DNA of 64,000 nt from Amphirosellinia nigrospora (Eukaryota > Ascomycota > Sordariomycetes > Xylariales > Xylariaceae), in assembly GCA_004123355.1 (NCBI GenBank), contig SCHM01000002.1:8219569-8283568 (forward strand). Direction: 5' to 3'. Below the pieces are notes generated by a model, which saw only the letters and a list, made by a program, of their open reading frames with translations, did no database searches and was not told where the DNA came from. Every line of letters starts with the position of its first letter. The first letter of the stretch is position 1. Positions 1 through 11,459 of this stretch are shown piece by piece. The position numbers and the translations under genes are program-made.

Positions 1-3000
1 GAGTCTCGGCACTACAGTTTCCTACTTGTACACCTCTCATCTCCACATTACCGTGACACCGTTTTGTTTCCGGGCCCGTGGCGTGTCAAGTATTGTTGCA
101 CGGCACTAACGGCAGTTTCAACGTCACTGGCACCAAGACTAAAAGAAAGTGACCCCTATTGGCGAGCTACGTTACTATACTAAGTTAAGGGGCAGAAGCC
201 TTTGCAAGGGTGTGGGAATAACTGCGCGGCTCTCTACTTCACTTACCGAAATTCAATATGTATGTAAGTACATTACTAAACTCCTCGTCCGAGACAACTA
301 AAAGACCACATGGCTTGGTTACTTCAAGCTATATCATGAGAAGTCGGGGGCTTAGTTCCGCGGCATGCTGTTCCTGAACCTCACAGCTGCACGGGCAAAT
401 TATTCAATCTTGTTTCCTAACCAGATCAAAAAAAAAGTATGATGACCTGGGTGGATACCGGTATGTCTTTCTCATCACAGAAGATACATGGTGTATAGGT
501 CAAAGCCCATGGGGCCTCGATATTGGGGGGGTATTATCATACATGGATCTTTGGGTCCAGAATGCGCGCTCGTGCAATCATCAGCAAACTGTTTAATGTC
601 ATTCAACCTTATCCACATATCTGATCTTTATCTAGTGTAGGATGGCAGCCGATCCGTGCGTTCATCCGCGCTGGTAGCCCAAACTAGCCATGCTTAGTGT
701 GTACTATGTTTAAAATTTGGCCGGAGAAAAAGCAGAACTGCCCTACAAAATTGAGCCGCCTGGTTCTAACTCTGACTCGTACCACGCCAGTTTAAGGCAA
801 GTCTATATGTTGGCCAATATACCGATCAAACTGGGTACCGGTGTCAATCCCTGTGATGAAACTTTTGCTACCCGAGCTCTGACCCTGCTCCGGCAATTAC
901 GAATCATGAATTAACGACTCATATAACTTCCTCTTCTGATGCAGTTTCAAACTACACTAAAATCTATAAGTGACGCGCTAACGGAACAGTTCCTGAGATC
1001 CAAAAAGTGGCGCTAGACGCGTGAAAGTAACCCAAATCGAAGGACAAGGATCCGGTAACTCTGCGCCGCGCTATTAGAGGCGCTGCTATGCGCAAGCTGA
1101 AGGATCTTGCCGTTCCGGCCCGTTTCCCTGTCCGTCACACAAGGCTCTACAAAAAACATAAAATATCCAGTGGTGACGATGGTTGGGTATGACCCAAGGA
1201 TTCCCAAATAATGGGACTCACGGGTCCCCGTAGAGGGGCACTACAATGAGATCGTAGCAGATTAATTACTATAGGTAGCTTAGGGAGGCTCAGCACGAAG
1301 ATCGTCCGGTAGCTTCAGCCATTGATCAGCGGAGACGTAATAGTAGCAGAGGTCAAGGAGCAATACGAGTATTCTTATGCAGCCTTGTCTCAGTTAATAT
1401 ATCGGATATCTCTGGAGGCTTGACTATATGTATTTGCCTAGTGTATGGTTTACGGTTTTTATGAACATTCCTACGAGTTCTCTCCGTGCCGAAGTCCGTT
1501 TCGTGTGCAACTCAAGACTAAGTGACTAACTTATTATTAGAGTAGTGAAAGATCTATCCACCACTCGCATACCCCCCCTCATGTAGTGTACTGTCCTGTT
1601 TCGCAATGTTGACCGGGTGGAAGACCCATCTGAACGAAGATCACTGACTCCGTTCCAAGCTTAGCTCGATCTGATGATGCTTGTCCCTCCTACTAACCCT
1701 GTTAGCAACACCGGCATATGTGCCAAGCCTCACAGAAGTTAATCCCTAGTAAAACCAATGGAGTTGGTCAAATTAATTGTCATTGGTTCTAGACAACACA
1801 GTCCGGGATACTTACAAAGAAGCAGGGGGCTATCATCGAATCAAAGCGGAAGACGACGCGCCATTTTCTGTACATCACCGTCTGTGCCGCTCTCCAGCAC
1901 CAGCGATCTTTTCCCGTATTTGCGCCGTATTATAGATATCCATCCACAAGCTGTACGGGAGTCTATAGATTTAGTAAGAAACCCGCTAGCCTACTAGCAT
2001 GACGCAACTTTTAAGTATACCGCATAGGTCGGGCAGACCTCAGTTCGCTCGATGGGGCGAACTACAAGGAACGACCATGTCTTTTCTTAGGCGAAGCACA
2101 GCTCGTTCAACATCAAAACTGCGGTAACGAGTCATCCGCCTGTCCGTATCAGTAAGGGGGTCTACGCGGGCTACCTATCAGCCTTGGCTGCTTCTACCGA
2201 AGATGTTGGCCGTGCAAGGGGTTGTGTATGGTACCAGCATGCATTCCCCCAACAGAAACGGGATCCTCACGGATTTACCTAGAGCTTACGATGACCCAAG
2301 ATCTACTGCTAAAGCATGGACAAAAATGGTCCATCCAGCGAGAATATACGGTAGATCAAATTACTCAGTTTTCTGCCTCCAGGGAGCAAACGACATCTAC
2401 CAAAGTTAAGGCCTCATTTAACCAAGGCGCGCTGGGGCAAGGGGTCGTCGCCTTGCACTGCTAGTACAGATGCTTCAAAAGATTGTGCACTGCTGTAGCT
2501 TCATATTAGTTAAAGCTCCGAAGGAACCAGCACTTCCCGGCATCGAGGCCATACCCTAGACCATCTAGGCCAAAGTAACCATCCAACGGTGGAGTTTAGT
2601 TGATATTACTAGCCGCAAGCCTTGCCCGGGATGATACATACGATGGTATAAGCCGGGGAGGCTTCTGTCATTAGGCGCCGCTAATGACACTTTAGCACGT
2701 TGACAAGTTGTGCCTGACAGCTCTCGAATGCATCAAAAGCAGAGGTATAAGATATTACTAGCGCTTGCAAATCAGACCATAATCCAATACTGGATCGGGG
2801 GGCTAAGAAGCGGCCCATGGGAGGATGAGCCGACACGGGGCCATGCATGTCACCCAGCTAGGGTATCCCCTCAACTAGCCTTAAACGAACAGGAACTTCG
2901 ATGTACTCTCTGTATGGTACTTTCCGCAAATCACCAGGACTATGTCTCATTCCCTAGTAGTTAATATCGTTGCAAGGTTTCCGGCTCGAGCACTTTGTTA

Positions 3001-6000
3001 TCTCATCCTCTGTTAGAGAAGAGGTGAATGGGTATACAGTTAATCAAATAACGTCTTGGCTCAAAGGCCGGGAAGACTATCGTCATAATGGAAATAGCAA
3101 CACAATACCCACGTTCTGTAAACCTTGATAGTCATATGCAAAGTATTGTTGGAGACACCTCACAGCAACGCATAACTAGCTCCCAGTCTATTGAGAATGA
3201 ACCAACCGTCATGGATGAAAATGTTCGAGTTAAGAAGGCCGTTTAGCTGTTGCTATCTCTAAACTGCCGTGCCTACACGACACTAATGGCTTAGGGTGGG
3301 CAGCAGGCCCCCCTTTTGGGCCCTTGCCCTCCATACCCTCCATCACGGCAGATCACGTTGACGAAAGAAGGGTGCTCCCGCAGCGCATAAGGTTGTGAAG
3401 ATAGATAAGCTTCATGATAATCCTTCCTGATCACGGCCAGAATCCACCCGCCATGACGAGGATGACTTCCCCGAAAGGGATGGGAAAGTGTATTGTTGGT
3501 GTCACAAACGACAAACGATCGTCCCCGAGGCAGTCTGCGAATGGAGCGGTATCGAGTGGAGGCAGTTTCTCGTCATTGTCCCCTCACATGCGCGCGCCGT
3601 TGGTTGCAACGGGATGAGTGTTATTAAGGGAAGACTGAGCCACTGGCCAACTCCACGTCCCGCTTCTAAGTAAAGAAACAAACCTGTAAGCGATCTCTAT
3701 GCTGTGGTAGCAGCAGTAGATCGTCCATTACCTCCCTGGGTAGTAGCGGACGCAGCCTTACCTTCTGGGAGGCGAAGGTCGTAATTCAACCCCAGATTAT
3801 TTTCCCGTCTCTCGGGATTGGGGTGCTCACGAATCGCTTCACTCGACTAGCTCGAAAGGGCCGTACTTTATCCAGTACTTCGATTCATTTATCCGGTTTT
3901 CCAGAAGCTCGTATTGCAACGTACGCCCCCAAGCGGGCTGACGCTCACTTAGGTACCCGGTGACCCAGCGCCATTGAGCGGAGATTCCCGTCCTAGGAGG
4001 TCAATGTCTCACATGCATATTGGAGAGAGACTTACGATGGGCGCATATACCAAGCGAGATGCGTCGAGCTAATCTTTCCAAGACTGGCGCAATCGCGAAA
4101 AGGCGTAAAACAATACTCGATCGTACTACCAGATGAATGGGCCTTACTGTACAGTCACCCGAGCAGCCTATGAGATCTAGGACGGCCAGGCGGAGATACA
4201 TCGGAAACACAGAAACAAAAACAATCCCGAGGTAGAGCGATAGTGCTCAAGCGAGGAAGATCCGACTACTTACCATCACAAGTTTATCGTAGTAACCAGG
4301 TTAGAATATTCAATGAGGACTAGGTGAAGTACATATGTTAGACTCAACACAGCTGAGCGTCCAAGAAAAGACACAAGGCGTTTAACCCGCCCCCACGAAC
4401 CGCGCTTCGGGCAACGTTGGCTCGTAAACCCATTAAGCCCGCCTTGGTAGCCTGCCGAACAGGAAAGGGCTTGTCGACAACAAGAGACTAGCTATCCTGC
4501 ATTGTCGTTTTAGCCTGGAAGGGCCGAATGCAGGCCGGATATATTATCCTGCCCAATCCCCACAAGCCATCTGCACACGCTCCCTGGTACTGCCCCCTCC
4601 ACCAGAGAGCATATGCAGAGGGGGGGAAACAAAGAGCAAAGTCAAAGTCGACGGCTAGGATTGCTGCCTGGGTAGTCAGCAAATTCCCCTGGTCGGATAA
4701 ACCCCCTACGTAGAGGATGGATGTCGTGCAGGGCAGTGACCGGCAGCACGAAGGATGAGTGCAACGAGGGAAAAGTCGCATGCAGGCTGTGTGAACACGA
4801 CTGATTGATAGAGCGACCAGGTTCGACCAGACTAGGACGTAATAGAAAAGGACCGCGCATACTGTATCTCGCAGCCTCCAACGCCGCTCTCGTCAGCAAT
4901 CTGGAGGTATTAGATGGCCGAAGTTGATCCCTGTCGATTCCACCAACGATCTTGTCCCAAACAGAAATAGATACAGGGGAGCACGGCACATATTTGCAAC
5001 CCCCCCAGTCGACACTCGGTCACCAGAAAGATGTACATACTGACATCGAATACCGTTTCGAGTGTCATGATTCAGGGCTGCTAACGCCCAGTGACGTTGA
5101 TACATGCCGTGATACTACCACCAACCGCTGCCGTTGCAATCCGAAGATATATCCGTTTTCATCCACGTGCGGGTGTCAATGTGGTGTTCTTCAGCGATGT
5201 CCCATCCGTCGTAGCTACCTTGCCTACCTAGATGATAGCTGTGAACGCGTTGCATTGCCTTACATGACACATTACTCCGACGTCTTGAATAGGAGCACCA
5301 GCTCGAAGCTGAATCCTCCTCCATCCTTCAGTGAGCGATCCGGTGGCAGGCTGGGACTGGCGGGCTGGCTGGGAGCATCAGAGATGGCTGAAATGTAACG
5401 GAAAACTTGCTTTCCACTACGGTGTGTATCCAGGCCCTAGCCTGGCCGGCGAGCAGGGTAATGATCGTGTTGAGAGTTTCATAAGTGCGTACAATTCCCA
5501 ACAATGCGAATCCTTGAAACACAGCATATGAGCTCTGACCCGCCGGGAACGCTTTGGAATGACTTAGGGTTACCTAAACATCGCTCACTCACTCGCCGGC
5601 AAGCATCATATCCTATAGCCGATGTCATACCAGTGCCCTAACCCAAAGATCTCGGTATTACTACACAGTCCGGTTCAGCTAACGTAAGGTACGGTAAACT
5701 TCATGATACGCTCCTTGCTGCTGCGACCGTCGCAACAAAATCCAACCAAGACAGATTGACAACGTGCATGGCCGGCAACACAGCGCGCGCCAATAGGGAC
5801 ACAGCCATGACTCGTCGCTGCAAATGGACCCGAAACCTCAAGCACCTGTAACTCTAATCTCCCTGGCTTTGGCTTCCGCTGTAACCTACGGCAGTACCAC
5901 TGCTGGGTGCTCCAACAGATCCGCATAGCGATAGGTCTAGGCAAACTGCTACTACACGACCGGGTCCTCCTCGCCCATTCCTTCTGGTGTAATGATACGA

Positions 6001-7290
6001 CGGGCATAGCCTTACCTCGTGCGTGCGTGAGTAAGCGGCGAAAATCTCCCCAAGTGGTTGTTGTTGTCAAGAGGAAAAGTTTTGAACGACAGGCCATCAA
6101 ACAGCCCCTGCAGATCTACGAGAGTTCTATGCGTCCTTGATAACGACGACAGACATGGGGACCATCTCCCGACCCAGCCGGATAGGACCGTGTGTCCTAT
6201 GAATAATTCTAGTTGCTCTCGATATTGTCTCGAGCCGGGAATACATATTCTCCGGGTGGTCTAAATCTTAGCTTCACGACTAGACTCGCCCAGATTTCCT
6301 CCAGGTTATTAGCCACCGAGCCGCGAACACGCAGCCAAGAGGTACAGAGATGATGGGAATTAGGATGTACATTTCTAAATATGTATTCCTCCTCTACGAT
6401 GTTATAATCATGGTGTGTAATAGTAGATAGGAGCTGAAATAATACAAAGCATGTATATCGATCTTGGCTTGCATTTCCTTCTCCTGGGTAATGCCCCTTT
6501 TTCTCGAGGAAGACAGCTTAAATGTCACCCTTCAGTGTAAAGATAGGACCTACTCACGCGTAGATACGCTTAAGAGAGGAAAGAAGAAAATTTTTCATCC
6601 CTCCTATCTTACCTTGTAATCATTGACTAATGATGACCGCGGTGCCTGGCATCCTGCCTACTGCTATATTCAACAAGGATCGACTGTCTCGTCCTTTCAT
6701 AGCCGTATTTTTTTATAGACTTAAGATTGAATGCAACACGAAATAGACGGAAACCCCATTCCAATCGCGGATGGGCAACAAAGTTGGAATCAATGAATTT
6801 GGGGGGTGGGAAAGGGGTAAGGGGGAATAGCGTAATTGTTTGCCCCCTCCCCCAGTACTACATACTGATAGGCGAACACAGGCCTTTGATAGCCTACGCG
6901 TGGTACATATCGAATGCAGGGAGATGTCTACGGGAAACATGGTCTGTTATACGGTGTAACACATTTACTGGTCGTGGCAGCCGCCAGAAGCCGCCGTCGA
7001 ATGTGATTTGATCTGCCGTTGAAACCAATATTGAGTATGGTAGCTTTTCCCTAGAACACTCACAAGGTTTGAACTCGTGCTCCCTCTAAACTCGACGCTA
7101 CGCTCAAGTTGTGACTATTAGGACGCGAGGCTAAATAATACAACCTAGGCGTTGTCTGATTGACGATTTATGGCTGATTTATTAACATGTAAATGCACGC
7201 AGTAAGTGGCTACCATTATTTAACCGAAACGCCATTTACTCTCTGATCGAGCCTTGTTATGACCTCTAAGAATACTACTTCTGGGGAAAC
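1..7290. other. Featureless 7.3-kb stretch without a supportable gene
   Basis: No reading frame here exceeds about 150 codons on either strand. The longest (4952-5398 plus and 5675-6100 minus) have no recognisable domain and no neighbouring frames that could be joined through credible introns. Composition is even, near 50 percent GC, without the pyrimidine tracts and simple repeats common in the intergenic DNA further right. I see no tRNA, rRNA or inverted repeat of note. It may be intergenic DNA, an old decayed region or a foreign or artificial segment; the sequence alone does not decide. The right limit is approximate: the last few hundred bases probably include the 3' untranslated region of the ubiquitin ligase gene that ends at 7359. 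Confidence 0.5.
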
Positions 7291-7358
7291 ACAGTTGATC
7301 ATATAATATAGCAAAATTCATTCATGCATTTCTTCAGTTTCTATTAGGCAGCTATGTA

Positions 7359-9356
7359 TTAATCCTCATCACTATCCAAATCAACGAGATGTTCTTCGTC
7401 GTTAAGTGCTAGCTGTACAAACTGTCTAATCCAAGCTTCTTGCTGGGGGTTTAGGTCTGGATTTGGCTGACCGTCACGACGGCCGCCTGCGGCTTGTTGG
7501 GCCTGGTGCATACGGGCTCCGTCGCGGGCCGCCCCTTGGGCTCGATTTCGGTCATTGTGGCGGTTAAAACCAGCGCCGCCTCGGCCTCGTCTGTTGCCTC
7601 CACGACCACCCCGATGACCTACGTTAGCTCTTGGGTTTGCAGCGGCTGCCTCACGAGGGCGCTCTTCCTCCCTATTTCGTACTGCAGGGACGCCGCCCTC
7701 GATCCGAAGAACGAGCGGCCCTTCACGGGCAACAACAGCTCTCCTTTCCAGAGGGGGCTGGAGATCTTGAGGCACTGGAGCAGGTGGGGGTTGGGGCCGA
7801 TCTACTTCGCGCTCGGGTTCTTCTTGAGCTTGGTGAGCAGCACGAGGACGCTGGGCGATCTCTAGATGGTCGCCATATTGCCCTGCGGCAACGTTGGCGT
7901 TGCGCATTGCATCACCACCCTCGTAACCAATGCCAACGTTATCACCATCTCCGCCTTCGAGCTCCCAAAGCCTCATATAGCAGCTGGTTACACCGCCTGA
8001 AGGCTGCGTGTTGAAATGTCTGTATGGATTCGAGGGGTCTAACCATGCCGAGCACAAGTAGCAAAAATGAGTTTGACATCTGAAGCATCGCATGTGATTG
8101 CAGCCGTGTGATTTCTGACAAGGCGCTCCGCACGTAGGGCACGGCGTTGAATGTAGTTTCAAGTATTCAAGTGACGCTTTCTCCTCTTCCGTAATTGCTT
8201 CCTTTCGGTCCTTTGGAAGGCAGTAATTGAATTCGCCATGCCAGCTCTGGCAGCAGCGGCTGCAAAAGGCGAACCCGCAATCTTCGCAAATAGCAAGCAG
8301 ACCTGTGTCTTCCTCTTCATCTTCGTCTGAGTCGACAAGTTCAAGGCCTTCTGGCTTTCTGTGCTTTTTTGACCGGGCGGCACCCTGGCACCAAGCGCGG
8401 GGGCAATAGATAGTGTTCTTGTCTGATTCAAGTTTGTTTTTGTGTTTGAGCATCACATAACGTTTAACAGTATCCTGTTCCAACGAGATCTGTAGTAGCT
8501 CGCTGGGACTGATGAAGGTCTTAAGTTTTCGCCTCTTCGGAGATGAATCCTCTGTCGCGTTTTTCCCACGCTCCTTCGAGCAATTCGGTGCAAGACATGT
8601 GACTGCAGTGACATCGCCTTCTGCAATAGCATTGTTGTAGAAGTCCTGCAAACACTGAATGCAAAAAACGTGACCACAGTCTATCATTCTGTGACAAACA
8701 ACGCCTTTCTTCGGATCTGTAAACGTAGATTAACAAAGAACTCTGGGTTGTGTTAAGGGGGAGGGGAATGAGAACTTACCTAAACATATTCCGCATTCGA
8801 AGGTTTCCTTCTCGAATGCCTTGCGCTTGGCATTTATATCGTAGTCTAAAAGAGCGATTTTATGGTCCGGGGCAACCTCGAGGGTCCCCTTATTGTCGAC
8901 TAAGCCAAACACGTTTTCGCTAGCTCGTTGGAGATCGTCAATATACGGGAAAATGACTTGATCGCGACCAACATCCTCCCATAGTCTAATAACGTCCGTC
9001 TCGAGCTTCCTTAAAATGTCGTTAGATAACCATTGTGGCGAGGTCGAGATTGAGACAGTTGGTGGAATTTCCTGAGGATAGCCGTCGGGCAGAGTGATCT
9101 TGACCTGCAGAGCGGGAAGATTCAACAGAGCCTGTGAATCAACTTCTGCTGCCACCGTGGCTGCGGAAGTTGTTGCTTGTGGCGATATAAGAGAAGGCGC
9201 TATTCCCGTCACTGCCGGGAAGAGAACAGTGAGTGGCTTCGATAGGCTCACAGGGAGCTCGATGGATAGCCTGTGCGGATCGACCTCCTCAAGCTGAATC
9301 TCGGGAAATATAGCGGTGATTGTTGACAGCTCAATGTCTCGTGCGTCCTCGTCCAT
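7359..9356 (-). CDS. ITT1: RWD-RING-IBR-RING (RBR) E3 ubiquitin ligase, RNF14/Itt1 type
   Basis: Two exons, 9356-8780 and 8716-7359, joined across a 63-bp intron (GTAAGT donor at 8779, ACAG acceptor at 8717-8718), give 644 residues. An N-terminal RWD-like domain (about residues 8-150) precedes RING1, whose first Cys pair (residues about 186-189, motif ECGIC) comes from exon 1 and whose remaining Cys/His ligands (DCGHVFC) come from exon 2; the split pattern confirms the splice. An IBR follows (about 297-358) and then RING2 (about 385-412, CPTC...HGCNHMRC...FCYLC). The Cys in HGCNHM (about 398) corresponds to the thioester-forming catalytic Cys of RBR ligases, so a RING-HECT hybrid mechanism is expected. 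The RWD plus RBR order matches RNF14/ARA54 and yeast Itt1. The tail is rich in Arg/Gly/Gln/Pro and ends in an acidic run (DLDSDED), likely disordered. No frame damage is seen. It is divergent with the dolichyl-diphosphatase gene. Confidence 0.9.
8717..8779 (-). other. Intron of the RBR ligase gene
   Basis: 63 bp, GTAAGT donor and TTTACAG acceptor on the minus strand. It interrupts RING1 after the first base of a codon (phase 1); removing it rebuilds a continuous RING finger. Confidence 0.9.
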
Positions 9357-10004
9357 GATGATCGACCGCTACCGGCTTGCTGTATAGAAAAGACCTAAAC
9401 TGAGGAGCGTAATCGTGTGCATGTCTGAAAGATGCCCAAGTTGTGAACCTGGATATCCTGCTTATTAATATGAGTGTGTTGGTTTTACTGAGAACCTAGA
9501 AGTTGGTGTTATTCATTAAACGCAAGCACGGTCTCATAGTCGCGATGAGAGGCCCCTTGACACACGCTTTTACAATCACATAAATAATGGATGACAACGA
9601 CAGTAGTATTGTTATAGAAGAGTCTAAGAATGGAAATAATTTCTAAGTGAGCTAGATACTTGAGCCCAGTCATCCGGTCAAGGTGTGGCGTTAACGGTGC
9701 TGGAGCAGCTCCACACTAGCTCTGCCTGCCAGCTGCTAGAGATGGGTTGTCAGCTGTTGGGCAGCTTCAATGACGAAACCCTCTGTACGACGGAACTTCT
9801 GTGAATTCAACCTGTCTGGTTGGTTTCGAGGTGGAAGCATCATTGCACAGAATTGCACGACCCAACGCACGCGGCGTCCCTCGTTGTAGCGTTGCTTTGC
9901 ATGAGCCTTCTATTCCCATAAACACCTCTCCCTCCGACCACAAGCTACGGTATGCGTTTGTAAACGAAGCCTGGGTTAGCACGTCAACATCTACGCGGGT
10001 CGCC
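9357..10004. promoter_or_regulatory. Shared upstream region of the divergent RBR ligase and dolichyl-diphosphatase genes
   Basis: 648 bp lie between the two start codons, which point away from each other, so both promoters must lie here or within the leaders. I see no TATA-like element I would trust and no other gene. Open frames of about 80-90 codons across 9767-10076 on both strands overlap each other and the first exon of the next gene; they look like chance frames. Confidence 0.5.
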
Positions 10005-10805
10005 ATGCCGGAGGATATTGTATCTCTAACATCTTTTTCGCTAACCCATGTTCACTATGTAAGTCTCCGCAATTAGCGTATTTTCTGCTGTTCTGCCGTC
10101 CTTCTAGCAAAAAGAGGCCTATTTTCTAACATTCTCGCGTTGCGGTTGTAGGACCCGACCGATCGAATATCGTACCTGTGTGCCTGGCTTGCCCTCGTCC
10201 CGCAAGGCCTATGTGTCATGTACGTGACACTGATCTGGTCGACACGCGAAATAGAGATAGTACTTCTAGGCGCGGGTCAGTTCGCATGCGAGGTCCTCAA
10301 CTTTGCGTTGAAGCGGCTCATCAAAGAAGAGCGCCCGCCGCGCATGAATGGGAATGGGTACGGCATGCCCAGCAGCCATGCGCAATTTGTCACATTCTTC
10401 GCCGTCTCCATGGCCCTCTTCCTGTTATTTCGATATCAGCCGCCAAAGCCAGAACGTAGGAGGAGAGACCACACCCCGATGACCATGCTGGAACGTGCGT
10501 TTTGGAGCGTGGTGGGTTTGGTGGGAGCGTTCACGGTGGCCTGGAGCCGGGTATATCTGAACTACCATACCGAGAAACAAGTGCTAGTTGGATGTACGGC
10601 CGGCACGGTGATCGCCGTCACCTGGTTCGCCGTAACAAGCATACTACGTCGAACCGGCTTGGTGGCTTGGGCTATGGAGATACCTGTAGCAAAATGGCTG
10701 AGGACCAGAGACCTCGTCGTAGAAGAGGATCTCTGCCAAGCCGGCTGGGAGAAATGGAATGATAAGATGGCGGTGATGAACGCGCAAGATAAGAAAAGAA
10801 ACTGA
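10005..10805 (+). CDS. CAX4: Dolichyl-diphosphatase (PAP2 family, CAX4/DOLPP1)
   Basis: Exon 1 (10005-10058, 18 codons) and exon 2 (10152-10805) are joined over a 93-bp intron (GTAAGT donor, TTGTAG acceptor, TTCTAAC branch point) to give 235 residues, the usual length for this family. The three PAP2 phosphatase motifs are present: K(72)RLIKEERP(80), PSSH at about 91-94, and SR(150-151)VYLNYH(157), which supply the phosphate-binding and catalytic His/Arg residues. About four hydrophobic segments fit an ER membrane protein with its active site towards the lumen. The enzyme removes the terminal phosphate of dolichyl diphosphate released by N-glycosylation and so recycles the lipid carrier. An alternative acceptor near 10107 lacks a good branch point and gives the wrong frame. 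The frame is intact. Confidence 0.9.
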
Positions 10806-11402
10806 TAGACGAGCTATAACGTGACATCTCGGTCTACAAAACTCCAGCTTGGCTTGATGCATAGCAATTTTACGATGAAAGGCTCCATCTTGATTATTGT
10901 TTTCCGTGGTGTAATCTGCATTAGGCCTTGTTGAATCATAGAACTCTTAGAAAGGCTCTTTTGTGTGACTCGAGACTGTGGTTGCGAACATTGGGAAATA
11001 ATGCTGCCGCGGAACTGCATTCATCTATGTGTGTATGTGTATGTAAGGTAGGTACTTACCTATGCTAAAGCGCCACTGCGGCGCTGACTACCCGAAACTT
11101 ACGGGGCAGCCATAGTAGCCACAGCTGTCAACTTAGTCAGCCAGCCAGGGAGCTCCCTAAGTACCTTAGCTCTTGCATCACACCCGCCCACCTGGCTAAC
11201 TCCTACAGGGCATGGTCTACCTACTCCATCCCACTTCGTGTCTCTGTACGGCGTGTGTCTAAATATCTGGATATCCAGTAGAGTTATATTGCCTCCTATA
11301 TTCCACGGGCATATTTACATATTTACGGCTCTCTACCTTTATAATCTCTCTCGCCATCCTGTTTCCCTATGGCCGTGTCTTGGCACCGCCTTACACTTCA
11401 CT
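10806..11402. promoter_or_regulatory. Intergenic region upstream of the STRIPAK subunit gene
   Basis: About 600 bp. It contains a partly palindromic AGGTAGGTACTTACCT at 11046-11061, one of several such motifs in the intergenic DNA of this window, and a T/C-rich stretch at about 11,330-11,400 close to the start codons, as is common in fungal leaders. No gene seen. Confidence 0.4.
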
Positions 11403-11453
11403 ATGAGTGAGCTTTTGGACAGGTACAACGACGCCTTCAGTCCTGGATCGTGA
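11403..11453 (+). CDS. Candidate upstream ORF of the STRIPAK subunit mRNA (16 codons)
   Basis: A short frame MSELLDRYNDAFSPGS ends in TGA six bases before the ATG of the main protein. If the mRNA starts upstream of it, ribosomes would meet this ATG first, so it could reduce or tune translation of the main frame by reinitiation or leaky scanning. The codons look protein-like, but there is no independent evidence of translation. It could also be a chance frame in the leader. Confidence 0.3.
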   Translation: MSELLDRYNDAFSPGS

Positions 11454-11459
11454 CGCAAC

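Noticed and set aside
4952-6100. Open frames of 141-148 codons in the left 7 kb (4952-5398 plus, 5675-6100 minus)
   Set aside because: No domain, no fungal codon pattern, no splice context; lengths are within chance for 7 kb.
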